A stretch of DNA of 64,000 nucleotides from an uncultured Myxococcales bacterium (GTDB taxonomy: Bacteria > Myxococcota_A > Polyangia > Polyangiales > Polyangiaceae): assembly GCA_937949945.1 (NCBI GenBank), contig CALFEQ010000147.1, positions 49,955 through 113,954 of the forward strand, in the 5' to 3' direction. The position numbers were made by a program, and so were the translations under genes. Under the pieces are notes generated by a model. The model saw nothing but the letters and a program-made list of their open reading frames with translations. It made no database searches and was not told the DNA's origin. Positions within the stretch are counted from its first letter, which is position 1. Each line of letters starts with the position of its first letter. Positions 16,679 to 26,995 of this stretch are shown here, piece after piece.

Positions 16679-19189
16679 ATGCTTCGCCGTAGCCGCCCGT
16701 CCTGGTCCGCCGCTCCTCTCCTTTTCTTGCTCGTCCCGGTCGTGGGGACGGCGTGCTTGGAGTTCGAGACCCCGCCCGTTCGCGCCATCCGGCCCGTCGT
16801 GGCGCGCTTCGATGCGAGCAGCCTCGAGGGCACCTCGGAGACGGCGCCGCGGTTCCTCGACGTTCCGTTTCCTTCGGTCGTCTACATGGACGAGACGACG
16901 GGGAGGTTCCGGAAGATCCCGGGCCTCGAGCTCACGTTCAAGCGCGGCGCGGATCACCTGAACGCGCAGCTCGAGCGAGTGAACGGCTGGTCGCGCATCG
17001 CACCGGCGTTGTTCATCATCGACGATCTCACCGCGCCGCCCCGCGACCCCGACACCCTGGAGAAGGGCTCGGCCAAGATCGATCGCGAGAGCCTGCCGGC
17101 CGACGAAAAGGCGTGCACCTCCGACGGAAGCTCGGTGTTCCTCCTCGACCTCGACGCGACGGATCCGTCGGCGGCGCGCGTCCCGTGCCGTGCGATCTAC
17201 CACGACGAGAGCGGCGACGAGCGCGGCCGCTCGATCCTCGGCATCGGGCCTGCGCGCGGCGTCGTGCTGCGCGAGGGCGGGAACTACCTCGCCGTCCTGA
17301 CGAGCCGCGTGAAGGACGTGCGCGGCTTCGGGGTGACGGCATCGAAGGACTTCGAGGCCGCGGCCGTCCGCGGCGAGGGCCCGCTCGGCAGCGTCTACAA
17401 GCCGTTCTACGACAAGGCGATGTCCCTCGTCGGAGGCGCGCTCGGCTCGGACACCATCGTGTCGCTCGCGCCGTACCGGACGCAGAAGGTCGCGGACGAG
17501 ATCTACGCCGTTCGCGACGAGATCGAGGCCGCGCCCGCCCCGACGCTCCGATGGGACGAGGCCTCGCTCGCGCCGATGGCGGCGGCGAAGTTCGCGGCGA
17601 AGACGGACACGTTGCCCGACGGGTTCACCGCGAGCCTCGACGACTGGCTCGGCGTCCGGCCGACGCCGGCCAAGCTGCCCGACGGGACCGACGATCCGGA
17701 CGACCTCATCCCGGTCATCGCGCACGACAAGATCGCCGCCTTCGGCACCGCCGTGTTCGAGGCGACGAACTGGCTGCAGGTGCGGGACAAGAAGTACGAC
17801 GACGTCGAGCACGCGACGTTCGCGCGCGACGGCTCCGGCAAGATCGTCCCGTCCCCCGACAAGCCGACGAACAAAATCTGGGTCTCGTTCGCGATCCCGA
17901 ACACGCCGATGCCGGCGGAGGGATACCCCGCGGTCATCTTCCAGCACGGGCTCGGCGGATCGCGTCACGACATGCTGCCGCTCGCGAACCGCTTCTGCTC
18001 GAAGGGGTGGATCGCCGTCGCGATCGACAGCGTGACGTTCGGCGCACGCGCGAACGATCCGAAGTTCCTGGTCGACCAAGGGACCGACTACGCGTCGGCG
18101 CCGGGCGTGACGTACACCGGCCCCGACGGCCTCGCCGACGCGATCGGCGACGCGCGCGAGCGTGCGGGCAGCTTCGATCTCTTCGGCGGCCTCAGGAGCC
18201 TCGGCGCGCTGCGAGATCAGCTGCGCCAGGCGGCGCTCGACACCGTGCAGCTCGTGAAGCTCCTCCGGTCGAACCCCGATCTGTCGCCGCTCGCGACGGG
18301 GTCGCCGCCCGTCGTGCCGAAGATCGATCCCGAGCGCATCGCGTACGTCGGCAACTCGCTCGGCGGCATCGAGGGCGCCGTCGCCGCGGCGATCGAGCCG
18401 CACGTGAAGGCGTGGGTGCTGAACGTGGCCGGCGGCGGGCTCCTGTCCGAGATCGCCGCGCACGGGCCCGCGATCAACGCGCAGCTCTCGCTCGCCGGCG
18501 GCGTCAACTTCGGCTTCGGCGCCACCGGGCAGTACGACGAAGGACACGTCGTCGTCACCGTGGCCCAGACGCTCGGCGAGGGTGGCGATCCGATCGCCTA
18601 TGCGGACAAGCTCGTCAAATCGCCGATGCCGCTCGCAGGCACGGCGACGAAGGCTCGCAACGTGCTCCTCACCGAGGTCGTGTTCGACGAGCTCGTCGCC
18701 AACGAAGGCACCGAGGCGCTCGCGCGCGCCGCCGGCTTCGGGCTCGCGAGCCCCAACGTCGGTCCCAACGCCGGGCTCGCCGACCTCGCCTCGCGGACGC
18801 CGTACCGAGGCGGCGGCATCGAGCTCACGCTGCTGCCGGAGCCCGGCGCCGATGGTTACCGCGACACCCCGCAGGCGGGCGTCACCGCGCTCCTCGCACA
18901 GCTCGCGCCGGCGCAGCACGGCGCGAACCTCGTCCGCTCGAGCGCCAACCGCTCCTACGAGATCCCGTACAACACGAAGGAAGGGGGCCTCAGCCTCGAG
19001 CTCCACGACGGGCGGCCGGTGCCCTGCCCGTACCGTGAGCTCCAGGACACGATCCTCCGCTTCTTCGAGGATGCCTTCGAGGGCAAGGTGCCCGCGGTCG
19101 TGGGCCTCCCCACCCCGACGCGCGACACCGACGGCGACGGGGTGCTCGACGACGCCGATCGCGAGCCGACGAACCCCACGGTCAAGTAG
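16679..19189 (+). CDS. Large lipase/esterase-like alpha/beta-hydrolase lipoprotein
   Basis: An 836-residue exported protein with a lipoprotein signal (VGTAC). An N-terminal region resembles Ig-like/virulence-type lipase precursors (residues 30-380). The alpha/beta hydrolase domain has the oxyanion segment IFQHGLGGSRHD and the nucleophile elbow YVGNSLGGIEG (Ser near residue 560). It ends with a DTDGDGVLDDADREP motif of the thrombospondin type 3 calcium-binding kind. Probably anchored at the outer membrane surface and acting on lipid or ester substrates, which remain unknown. The next gene is 211 bp away, with palindromes between. Confidence 0.8.
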   Translation: MLRRSRPSWSAAPLLFLLVPVVGTACLEFETPPVRAIRPVVARFDASSLEGTSETAPRFLDVPFPSVVYMDETTGRFRKIPGLELTFKRGADHLNAQLERVNGWSRIAPALFIIDDLTAPPRDPDTLEKGSAKIDRESLPADEKACTSDGSSVFLLDLDATDPSAARVPCRAIYHDESGDERGRSILGIGPARGVVLREGGNYLAVLTSRVKDVRGFGVTASKDFEAAAVRGEGPLGSVYKPFYDKAMSLVGGALGSDTIVSLAPYRTQKVADEIYAVRDEIEAAPAPTLRWDEASLAPMAAAKFAAKTDTLPDGFTASLDDWLGVRPTPAKLPDGTDDPDDLIPVIAHDKIAAFGTAVFEATNWLQVRDKKYDDVEHATFARDGSGKIVPSPDKPTNKIWVSFAIPNTPMPAEGYPAVIFQHGLGGSRHDMLPLANRFCSKGWIAVAIDSVTFGARANDPKFLVDQGTDYASAPGVTYTGPDGLADAIGDARERAGSFDLFGGLRSLGALRDQLRQAALDTVQLVKLLRSNPDLSPLATGSPPVVPKIDPERIAYVGNSLGGIEGAVAAAIEPHVKAWVLNVAGGGLLSEIAAHGPAINAQLSLAGGVNFGFGATGQYDEGHVVVTVAQTLGEGGDPIAYADKLVKSPMPLAGTATKARNVLLTEVVFDELVANEGTEALARAAGFGLASPNVGPNAGLADLASRTPYRGGGIELTLLPEPGADGYRDTPQAGVTALLAQLAPAQHGANLVRSSANRSYEIPYNTKEGGLSLELHDGRPVPCPYRELQDTILRFFEDAFEGKVPAVVGLPTPTRDTDGDGVLDDADREPTNPTVK

Positions 19190-19357
19190 ACGCCAAGGAC
19201 CACCGCCCGACGGCCGTCGAACCAACGGCGCGCCCGGCGCCCACACCCACTCGCACCTCGGCGCCGTTCCTCTCTCGAGGGGAGTCGAGGACATGCGCGC
19301 GGACCGCGCCGGCTGCGGCTTTGCCGGAGCACGGGGCGTGGTGTGGTGCTACCTTGA

Positions 19358-19387
19358 ACGATCGATCGTCGGACCGTAGGTACGGTC
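19358..19387. promoter_or_regulatory. Two adjacent palindromes upstream of a membrane protein gene
   Basis: ACGATCGATCGT (19358-19369) is a perfect 12-bp palindrome. GACCGTA-GG-TACGGTC (19372-19387) is a second perfect dyad just 2 bp later. They end 13 bp before the ATG at 19401. They could be an operator overlapping the promoter or 5' leader, or mark the end of the lipase transcript. No T-run follows, which argues against a simple terminator. Confidence 0.4.
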
Positions 19388-19400
19388 GCCTCAACGTAAC

Positions 19401-20420
19401 ATGCGTCGACGTCCCTCGAGCACGCAGCGTTATCCGCTCGTCGTAGCCAGTGGAAAAGGGCACGGCCTCGATCGGATCCGACTCGTGCTCGGCGGCATCG
19501 GAGCCCTGCTGCTTGCTGCGGCCGCCGGCGTGCCGAACCTGCCGCTCGGGGCACGGCTGATCGTGGGCGGGCTCGCGACGGCGGTCGTCGTCTTCACCCT
19601 GCTCGAGAGGCGCAAGACGTTGCGAGAGAGCGGCTCGGCGATCGTCGCCGACGACGCCGGCCTGACGCGCACGTCGCCGGAGGGGACGAAGTCGATCGTC
19701 CAATGGGACGCGCCCTTCGGCGTCACGCTCCTCGCCTCGTACGGTCGGCCGCATGCGCTGCTCGCCTTCACGACGCCGACGCAGACGCGCTACGTCGCCA
19801 TTCGCGTCGACGGCCGCTCGGAGGAGGAGGACGAGCTCTTCGCGAAGATCGCCGTCCTCGCCGATCTCGACTTCGTCGACGGGGTCGCGCACGACGCGGC
19901 GCTCACGGCGTCCGACGCCGCCGCCCTCGTCCGCGAGGCCGAGCGCCACGATCGACACGCGCTCGGGCGCGCGTACCTGAGCGACGGCCGCGGCGCGCCG
20001 GTATCGCTCGACCGGGCGACCCTCACGGTGGGCGATCGCACCTTCGACCTCACGAGCCACCTCGAGTGGCGGGCGCTCATGTTCCACGAGTCGACGGGCC
20101 ACGCGGCGGCGCTCTACCAAGCGACGTGGATCCACCAGAACTCGGCGGAGGTCGTCCTCGTCGCGCCGATGCCCGCGTCGATCGTTCCTCGCGAGACGAA
20201 CGCACGCGACGCGAGCGGCAAGCTCGGCCGCGCCCTGACGCGCGACCTCAGGCTCCTCCAGTCACCGGCAGAGCCTCCTCCTCCGCGCGAGGTCCGCGTC
20301 GCGATCGACCGCCCCTTCATGATCGCCGTGCGGCGCATGCTCGACGAGGCTCCGCTCGCCACGCGCATGACGCCGCCGATGCAGAAGCCGCGCTCCGAGG
20401 GCCGCGGCTCGATCGTCTGA
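19401..20420 (+). CDS. Membrane protein of unknown function
   Basis: A 339-residue protein with two predicted membrane helices near the N-terminus (about residues 27-67) and a soluble remainder. The first part of the soluble region reads like a PH-like or DUF-type beta domain (ADDAGLTRT, PFGVTLLASYG). No catalytic motif recognised. The gene stands alone after the two palindromes and is followed by a 500-bp gap before metG. Confidence 0.7.
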   Translation: MRRRPSSTQRYPLVVASGKGHGLDRIRLVLGGIGALLLAAAAGVPNLPLGARLIVGGLATAVVVFTLLERRKTLRESGSAIVADDAGLTRTSPEGTKSIVQWDAPFGVTLLASYGRPHALLAFTTPTQTRYVAIRVDGRSEEEDELFAKIAVLADLDFVDGVAHDAALTASDAAALVREAERHDRHALGRAYLSDGRGAPVSLDRATLTVGDRTFDLTSHLEWRALMFHESTGHAAALYQATWIHQNSAEVVLVAPMPASIVPRETNARDASGKLGRALTRDLRLLQSPAEPPPPREVRVAIDRPFMIAVRRMLDEAPLATRMTPPMQKPRSEGRGSIV

Positions 20421-20922
20421 CGGCTCGCCCGACGACGCCCGTCATCCAGCCCCCGCCTTCCGTGGAGTGCGCAGCGCCGGCCCGCAGAGCTCGCCAGCGC
20501 AATCCGACGATGAGAGCCGCGCCCGAACACCGAGCGGCTACCGCGAGCGGTCGAGCCGGAGTGATCGTGGATCCGTGGAGCTTTCGAGCAGTCTCTCCTC
20601 GCCTCCGAGAGAAGGTCGTGAGTGGGAACACGGTCGCAGTTGCGCGAGGCGCTGCGGGTCCGGAGTGAGACTCCCTTTTCGCAGGAAATGCGAAGCATCT
20701 CCTGCGGGGTCCCTGTCTACCTGTTGCCCCCTGTCTCGTCGCTCGAAAAGCGAGAGCGCCGAGACCTACCGGCTCGACAGCGACCCGGCAGTCGTCCCAA
20801 CTCCCTGTCCACACCCATGGTGCGGCGTCCCCGAGTGCGCGAGCTGGTCGCGCGCGGCGCGCGGACGACGATCGGCGAGGTCGTCCCTGTTTGCGCCCGA
20901 CGTGGTAAACCTCCTGCTCCTC
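20421..20922. other. 502-bp intergenic region upstream of metG
   Basis: No convincing gene was found. The right half contains a series of hairpins (described separately at 20662-20753). The left half shows nothing that can be named. Confidence 0.6.
20662..20753 (+). ncRNA. Candidate structured leader RNA of metG
   Basis: Three hairpins in series: GGAGT-GAG-ACTCC (20662-20674); a strong one at 20680-20706 with arms CGCAGGA/TCCTGCG and ATGC/GCAT around a GAA loop and a single mismatch; and TCGCT-CGAAA-AGCGA (20739-20753). They lie 170-260 bp ahead of the metG start on the same strand. No T-run follows, so a plain terminator is unlikely. It could be a cis-regulatory leader or a small RNA. No known riboswitch or T-box sequence was recognised. 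Confidence 0.3.
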
Positions 20923-22917
20923 ATGGGCCGCTTCTACGTCACCACGCCGATCTATTACGTGAACGACGTCCCCCACGTGGGGCATGCCTACACGACCATC
21001 GCCGCCGATGCGATGCGGCGCTTCCACCAGCTCGTCGGCGACGAGACGTACTTCCTCACGGGCACGGACGAGCACGGACAGAAGATCGAGCGGAAGGCGC
21101 GCGAGGAGAGCTGCGACCCGAAGACCTTCGTCGATCGCATCAGCACGCGCTTCAAGGAGGCGTGGCCCAAGCTCGACGTCGTCTACGACCGGTTCATCCG
21201 GACGACCGATCCGGACCACGAGGCCTTCGTCATCGACCTCTGGAAGAAGATCGCCGAGCGCGGCGACCTCTACCTCGGCTCGTACGAGGGCTACTACTGC
21301 GTCGGCTGCGAGGGCTTCAAGACGGAGAAGGAGCTCGAGCCCGGCAACGTCTGCCCGCACCACAAGAAGCCGGTCGACAAGGTCAAGGAGCCCACCTACT
21401 TCTTCCGCCTCTCGAAGTGGCAATCTCGGCTGCTCGAGCTCTACGAGCGCCGGCCGGGGTTCATCCAGCCGGAGACGCGGCGCAACGAGGTGCTCTCGTT
21501 CGTCAAAGCCGGCCTCGAGGACCTGTCGTGCTCGCGGACCACGTTCAAGTGGGGCATCCCCGTCCCCGGCGATCCGGACCACGTCATGTACGTGTGGTTC
21601 GACGCGCTCACGAACTACCGGAGCGCGCTCGGCCACGGTGAGCTCACGCGCTTCTGGGCGCCGAACGCCAAGGTCGTCCACCTCGTCGGCAAGGACATCC
21701 TCCGGTTCCACACCGTCTACTGGCCCGCGTTCCTCCTCGCCGCCGGCTACAAGGAGGAAGAGCTGCCCGACGTCGTCTTCGCGCACGGCTTCCTCACGGT
21801 CGACGGCGAGAAGATGTCGAAGGCGCTGAAGAACGGCGTCGACCCGCTGAAGGTCGCGAGCGAGCTCGGCCCCGACGTCCTCCGCTACCACCTGCTCCGA
21901 GCGATCGCGTTCGGTCAGGACGGCGACTTCGATCACGCCGCGCTCCTCGAGCGCTACAACGCCGACCTCGGCAAGAACGTCGGCAACCTGCTCAACCGCG
22001 TCCTCGGCCTCTGCACGAAGATGACGGAGGGCAAGCACCCGTCCGACGACTCGTCGGCGGACACGGACCTCGAGCGGGAGCTCGACGAGAACGTCCGCAC
22101 GCTCACGGCCGCCGCGCGCAAGGCCTGGGACGAGCTCGCCCCGCACGTCGCGCTCGAGCACACGATGAAGCTCTCGAGCGCGGGCAACACGTACATCGAT
22201 CGCGCAGCGCCTTGGGCCGAGGCCAAGAAGGGCAACACGGCGCGCGTCGCCAAGATCCTCTCGCGGCTCCTCCGCCTGCTCGAGGCGCTGTCGGTCATGC
22301 TGTGGCCCGCGATGCCGAAGAAGAGCGACGCGATGCGCGCGCAGCTCGGGCTCGGTCCGATCGAGCCGAAGGTCGGCGACGCCCTCTGGCCCACCGAGCT
22401 GCCGCCCGCCCGCGCAGGCCTCGCCCTCGCGCCCGCGGGGCCGCTCTTCCCGACCTTCGACGAAAAGGCGCAGAAGGAGCTGCTCGGGCGCCTCGTCCCG
22501 AAGGTCGAGGAGCCCGCCCCGAAGGCCGAGACGCCCGCCACACCTCCGGCGAAGGCGCCGCCGAAGGCCGAAACCGCGACGACCCCCGGCGTGATCACCT
22601 ACGACGACTTCGCGAAGGTCGATCTGCGCGTCGGGCTGATCAAGGCGTGCGAGAAGGTCCCGAAGAAGGACAAGCTGCTCAAGCTCACCGTCGATCTCGG
22701 CGAGCCCGAGCCTCGCACCATCGTGGCGGGCCTCGCGCTCACCTTCGCGCCCGAGGCTCTCGTGGGACGGCGCGTCATCGTCGTGGCGAACCTCGCGCCG
22801 CGTGATTTCGGCGGCAAGCTCGTGTCGCACGGTATGCTCCTCGCGACCGGTCCGTCCGAGGCGCTCCACCTCGCGACCATCGACGGAGACGTCGCTCCGG
22901 GCTCCCGGTTGAAGTGA
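20923..22917 (+). CDS. metG: Methionyl-tRNA synthetase with C-terminal tRNA-binding domain
   Basis: A 664-residue class I synthetase charging tRNA-Met. The HIGH-type motif is HVGHAYT. One zinc knuckle is made of CVGCEGF and NVCPHH, and the KMSKS-type motif is KMSKALKNGVDP. After an Ala/Pro/Lys linker (about residues 525-555) a C-terminal EMAP/Trbp111-type tRNA-binding domain follows (YDDFAKVDLRVG to the end). The ATG at 20923 gives the canonical start MGRFYVTTPIYYVND. Its TGA overlaps the GTG start of the next gene. Confidence 0.96.
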   Translation: MGRFYVTTPIYYVNDVPHVGHAYTTIAADAMRRFHQLVGDETYFLTGTDEHGQKIERKAREESCDPKTFVDRISTRFKEAWPKLDVVYDRFIRTTDPDHEAFVIDLWKKIAERGDLYLGSYEGYYCVGCEGFKTEKELEPGNVCPHHKKPVDKVKEPTYFFRLSKWQSRLLELYERRPGFIQPETRRNEVLSFVKAGLEDLSCSRTTFKWGIPVPGDPDHVMYVWFDALTNYRSALGHGELTRFWAPNAKVVHLVGKDILRFHTVYWPAFLLAAGYKEEELPDVVFAHGFLTVDGEKMSKALKNGVDPLKVASELGPDVLRYHLLRAIAFGQDGDFDHAALLERYNADLGKNVGNLLNRVLGLCTKMTEGKHPSDDSSADTDLERELDENVRTLTAAARKAWDELAPHVALEHTMKLSSAGNTYIDRAAPWAEAKKGNTARVAKILSRLLRLLEALSVMLWPAMPKKSDAMRAQLGLGPIEPKVGDALWPTELPPARAGLALAPAGPLFPTFDEKAQKELLGRLVPKVEEPAPKAETPATPPAKAPPKAETATTPGVITYDDFAKVDLRVGLIKACEKVPKKDKLLKLTVDLGEPEPRTIVAGLALTFAPEALVGRRVIVVANLAPRDFGGKLVSHGMLLATGPSEALHLATIDGDVAPGSRLK

Positions 22918-23915
22918 CGCGCGCGACCGGCGCGGTGTACGATCGCTCCGTGCCGGACACGCGCGACGAGGGGGGAGTCCCGGAGATCCCGGATCTGGAT
23001 CTGCCGAAGGCGCACGGCACGTCCGCCAACGCGAGCGCTCCGCCATCACATCCTCGAGGCGCGGAGCCCTCGAGCGCATTCGGCGGCGACTTCGGCCCGA
23101 GCTTCGAACGCGGGCCGGCGCTCTCGAGCCCGCCGGTGACGTCGCAACGACCTCCGGCGCAACAGATCGCGATCCAGATCGGCGGAGACGACGACGACTT
23201 CGGGCTCGAGATCGAACGCGGCGGCGCGCTCGTCTCGATGCCGCCGGCGAGCTCGATGCGTCCGGCAGGACCCGCCTCGGCCCGCCCTGCGCCCGCCGGC
23301 TCGGGGCGTCCGGCACCGCTCTCGGGCAGCGGGCTCGAGCTCGCGTACAAGAGGTCCGATCTCGAGCGGCGAGCTCCGGTCGACGAGGGGCCGTCCGCGA
23401 AGGAGAAGGCGCTCGCGTGGGTCGTCACGACGGTGGCCTTCGCAGGCACGGGCGCGCTCCTCGTGAAGCTCGCGCACCAGGCCGGCGGCCGGAGCATCAT
23501 CGCGATGCTCCCGCACGCGTTCGACGCCACGTCGACGGTCCAGAGCGGTGCGGTGTCCCTCGTGGCCCTCGTGCTCACGATCGCGATCGGGTTCATCGGC
23601 GTGAGGGCGAGGCCGCGGTCCTGGGCGATGCTCGGCTCGGCCGTCATGATCCTCCTCGCGTCGCTCGCGATGGTGACCGTGACGCTCGTGTCGACCGAGG
23701 AGAATCCCGCGCCGCCCGACGGCGCGCTCCTCATCCCGTACGTCGTGCCGGCGGCTCTCGTGCTGCTCGGCCTCGGCGTGGCGAGGCGCGGCGTCGTCCT
23801 GTTCCTCGACGGCGGCGTGCGCCGCGCGGCGGCCTTCTTCGTCGCGGCCGCCGGCGGCGCGCTCGTGTTCGCGGGGATCGAGCTGAGCGCGCTCGCGCGT
23901 TTCCTTCCCGGATGA
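22914..23915 (+). CDS. Membrane protein with disordered N-terminus, unknown function
   Basis: A 333-residue protein. The first 160 residues are Pro/Ser/Ala-rich with acidic patches (GGDDDDFG) and probably disordered and cytoplasmic. The second half has about five membrane helices (from AWVVTTVAFAGTGALLV onward). The GTG start overlaps the metG stop (GTGA), so it is translationally coupled to metG. No family recognised. Similar disordered-plus-membrane proteins are frequent in myxobacteria. It is convergent with deoA. Confidence 0.7.
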   Translation: MTRATGAVYDRSVPDTRDEGGVPEIPDLDLPKAHGTSANASAPPSHPRGAEPSSAFGGDFGPSFERGPALSSPPVTSQRPPAQQIAIQIGGDDDDFGLEIERGGALVSMPPASSMRPAGPASARPAPAGSGRPAPLSGSGLELAYKRSDLERRAPVDEGPSAKEKALAWVVTTVAFAGTGALLVKLAHQAGGRSIIAMLPHAFDATSTVQSGAVSLVALVLTIAIGFIGVRARPRSWAMLGSAVMILLASLAMVTVTLVSTEENPAPPDGALLIPYVVPAALVLLGLGVARRGVVLFLDGGVRRAAAFFVAAAGGALVFAGIELSALARFLPG

Positions 23916-23924
23916 CGATCCCGA

Positions 23925-25244
<1,320 letters not shown>

Positions 25245-25342
25245 GACGATGCGCGCAGCGTAACCCGAGCCGGCCGAGCTCGTCTCGCGCTGTGCATCGC
25301 GGCACGGCATGACGCGCTTCACCAGTGCTAAAGTGCCCGGCC

Positions 25343-25888
25343 ATGCCGAGCCGTCGCGCCCTCCTCGCCGCCTGCGCCGCCGCCCTCTCGATCGCCGCGC
25401 TCGCATGCACGAAGTCCGAGTCGGGCGGCGCCGAGCAGGGCGAATCGGCGTCCGCGGCGGCCTCGACGGCACCGCCCGCGTCCGCCGCGACCTCGGCCGA
25501 GAGCGCGACCGCCGACTCCGCGGCGACGCCGAAGTCCTCGCCGCCCGCCGTGGGGCCCGGCGACGCCGACGCGGCGGCGGCGGCATCCGGCGACGCCGCG
25601 CCCGTCGAGTGCGGGACGAAGCCGCTGCCCGATTGCCCCCTCCAGGCCTGGATGAAGGCGCACGCGAACCCGCCGGTGATGCAGAACGATCTGCCCGCGC
25701 TCGCGGCCGCGCTCGACGAGATCGTCCGGTTCGCACCGCCGGGGTACACGAACTGGGAGTCGATCGCGAAGGACGGCGCCGCCGCAGCGCGGAGCGGCGA
25801 CATGGCGGCAGCGAAAGCTTCGTGCCGTTCCTGTCACGATCAGTACAAGCAGAGGTACAAGACGGAGATGCGCGCGCGGAAAATCTGA
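25343..25888 (+). CDS. Class II cytochrome c-like lipoprotein
   Basis: A 181-residue lipoprotein (lipobox ALAC) with an Ala/Ser/Pro linker up to about residue 90. The helical C-terminal domain ends with a heme-binding motif CRSCHDQYKQRYK close to the C-terminus. A CxxCH followed by a Tyr/Arg-rich turn at the extreme end is the mark of class II cytochromes c (cytochrome c-prime/c556 type). A protein with the same ending is encoded inside the Tad locus at 37815-38216. Probably a membrane-tethered periplasmic electron carrier or ligand sensor. Confidence 0.75.
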   Translation: MPSRRALLAACAAALSIAALACTKSESGGAEQGESASAAASTAPPASAATSAESATADSAATPKSSPPAVGPGDADAAAAASGDAAPVECGTKPLPDCPLQAWMKAHANPPVMQNDLPALAAALDEIVRFAPPGYTNWESIAKDGAAAARSGDMAAAKASCRSCHDQYKQRYKTEMRARKI

Positions 25889-25906
25889 AGGAGGCGCTCG
25901 AGAGGC

Positions 25907-26995
25907 ATGGCGACGATCACGACGCGCACCTCGAAGAACCGCGTCCTGAAGGTGGGCCGCCCGAAGGGCCGCTTCACGCAGCATCGCCGGCTCGACCGGC
26001 TCCGCGAGCTGCTGGAGAACGAGCCCCGCGGGCTCACGCTCGAGGACATCGCAAACACGCTCAAGATCACGCCGCGATCCGTCCGGCGGTATCTGCGCGA
26101 GCTCGACGGCACGAAGCCGCAGGAGAAGTTCGAGCTGCTCGAGTTCGTCGAGACGCGCAAGGGCGGTCCGCTCCTCTGGCGCATCAAGCCGGGCGAGCGC
26201 GGGCGCTCCGTGCCGCTCCGTCGCGCGCAGGCCTACGTCCTGCTCGCGACGCGCCGTGCGCTCGACGTGCTCCGCGGCTCGGCGCTCTACGACGAGGCGG
26301 ACCTCGCGCTCGCGCAGATCGCCAAGGTCGCGCAGACACCGTTCCGCTCCTCGGGCAGGGCGGAGATCTCGGGAGAGCGCCGCCTCGAGGACCGCTTCTT
26401 CTTCGTGCCGCCGCCCGCGAAGAGCTACGCCGCGCGTGGAGAGGACCTCGACGAGCTGTTCCGCGCGGTCGCCGATCTTCGCGTCCTCCGATACCGTCCG
26501 CGCGTCCGCCCGGGAGAGCCGCGCGCCGAGCCCGTCGCGTTCCACCCGTACGCGATGGTCGTGCACGACGGGTCGATCGTCGTCCTCGGGGTGCGCGCGG
26601 CGCGTGCCCGCGCGGACGCGGACGTCGAGATCGTCCCGTTCGAGTCGATGACCGAGATCCGCACGAGCGAGACCGAGCACTTCGAGCTGCCGGAGACGTT
26701 CGACTCGAGCGCGTGGGTCCACGGAGACCTCGGCCTCGGCCGCCCGCGCGGCCGGTTCATCGTCGAGTTCGACGCGCGCGTCGCCGACGAGGTGAAGACG
26801 CGCCGCATGCACCCGCAGCAGCGCATCGCCACCGCGCCGGACGGCCGCGTCCGCGTCTCGCTCCCGCTCGTCGACCCGCGCGCCGCCATCGCGTTCATCC
26901 TCTCCTGGGGCGACGCGGCACGCGTCGTCGAGCCTCCCGAGCTCGTCGCCGAGGTCGGGAGCATCCTCGCACGAGCAGCATCGAGGTACGAATGA
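25907..26995 (+). CDS. HTH-WYL transcriptional regulator
   Basis: A 362-residue regulator. A basic start is followed by a DeoR-like helix-turn-helix (about residues 25-70, with LTLEDIANTLKITPRSVRRYL). The WYL-type ligand-binding region spans about 160-270, and a WCX-like C-terminal domain follows. WYL regulators bind nucleotides or nucleic acid fragments in known cases. It is followed by an overlapping (ATGA) enzyme gene, so the pair is a transcription and translation unit; the regulator may control that unit. SD-like GAGG lies before the ATG. Confidence 0.88.
   Translation: MATITTRTSKNRVLKVGRPKGRFTQHRRLDRLRELLENEPRGLTLEDIANTLKITPRSVRRYLRELDGTKPQEKFELLEFVETRKGGPLLWRIKPGERGRSVPLRRAQAYVLLATRRALDVLRGSALYDEADLALAQIAKVAQTPFRSSGRAEISGERRLEDRFFFVPPPAKSYAARGEDLDELFRAVADLRVLRYRPRVRPGEPRAEPVAFHPYAMVVHDGSIVVLGVRAARARADADVEIVPFESMTEIRTSETEHFELPETFDSSAWVHGDLGLGRPRGRFIVEFDARVADEVKTRRMHPQQRIATAPDGRVRVSLPLVDPRAAIAFILSWGDAARVVEPPELVAEVGSILARAASRYE

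Noticed and set aside
16664..19294. 876-codon minus-strand open frame
   Set aside because: Antisense to the lipase-like gene; composition is typical of a shadow frame and no motif is seen.
20421..20922. tRNA or T-box riboswitch ahead of metG
   Set aside because: No cloverleaf with anticodon arm and no T-box sequence could be made out; only unassigned hairpins remain.
20317..23316. 999-codon minus-strand open frame across metG
   Set aside because: Antisense to metG, whose synthetase motifs are unmistakable; the frame has no recognisable domain.
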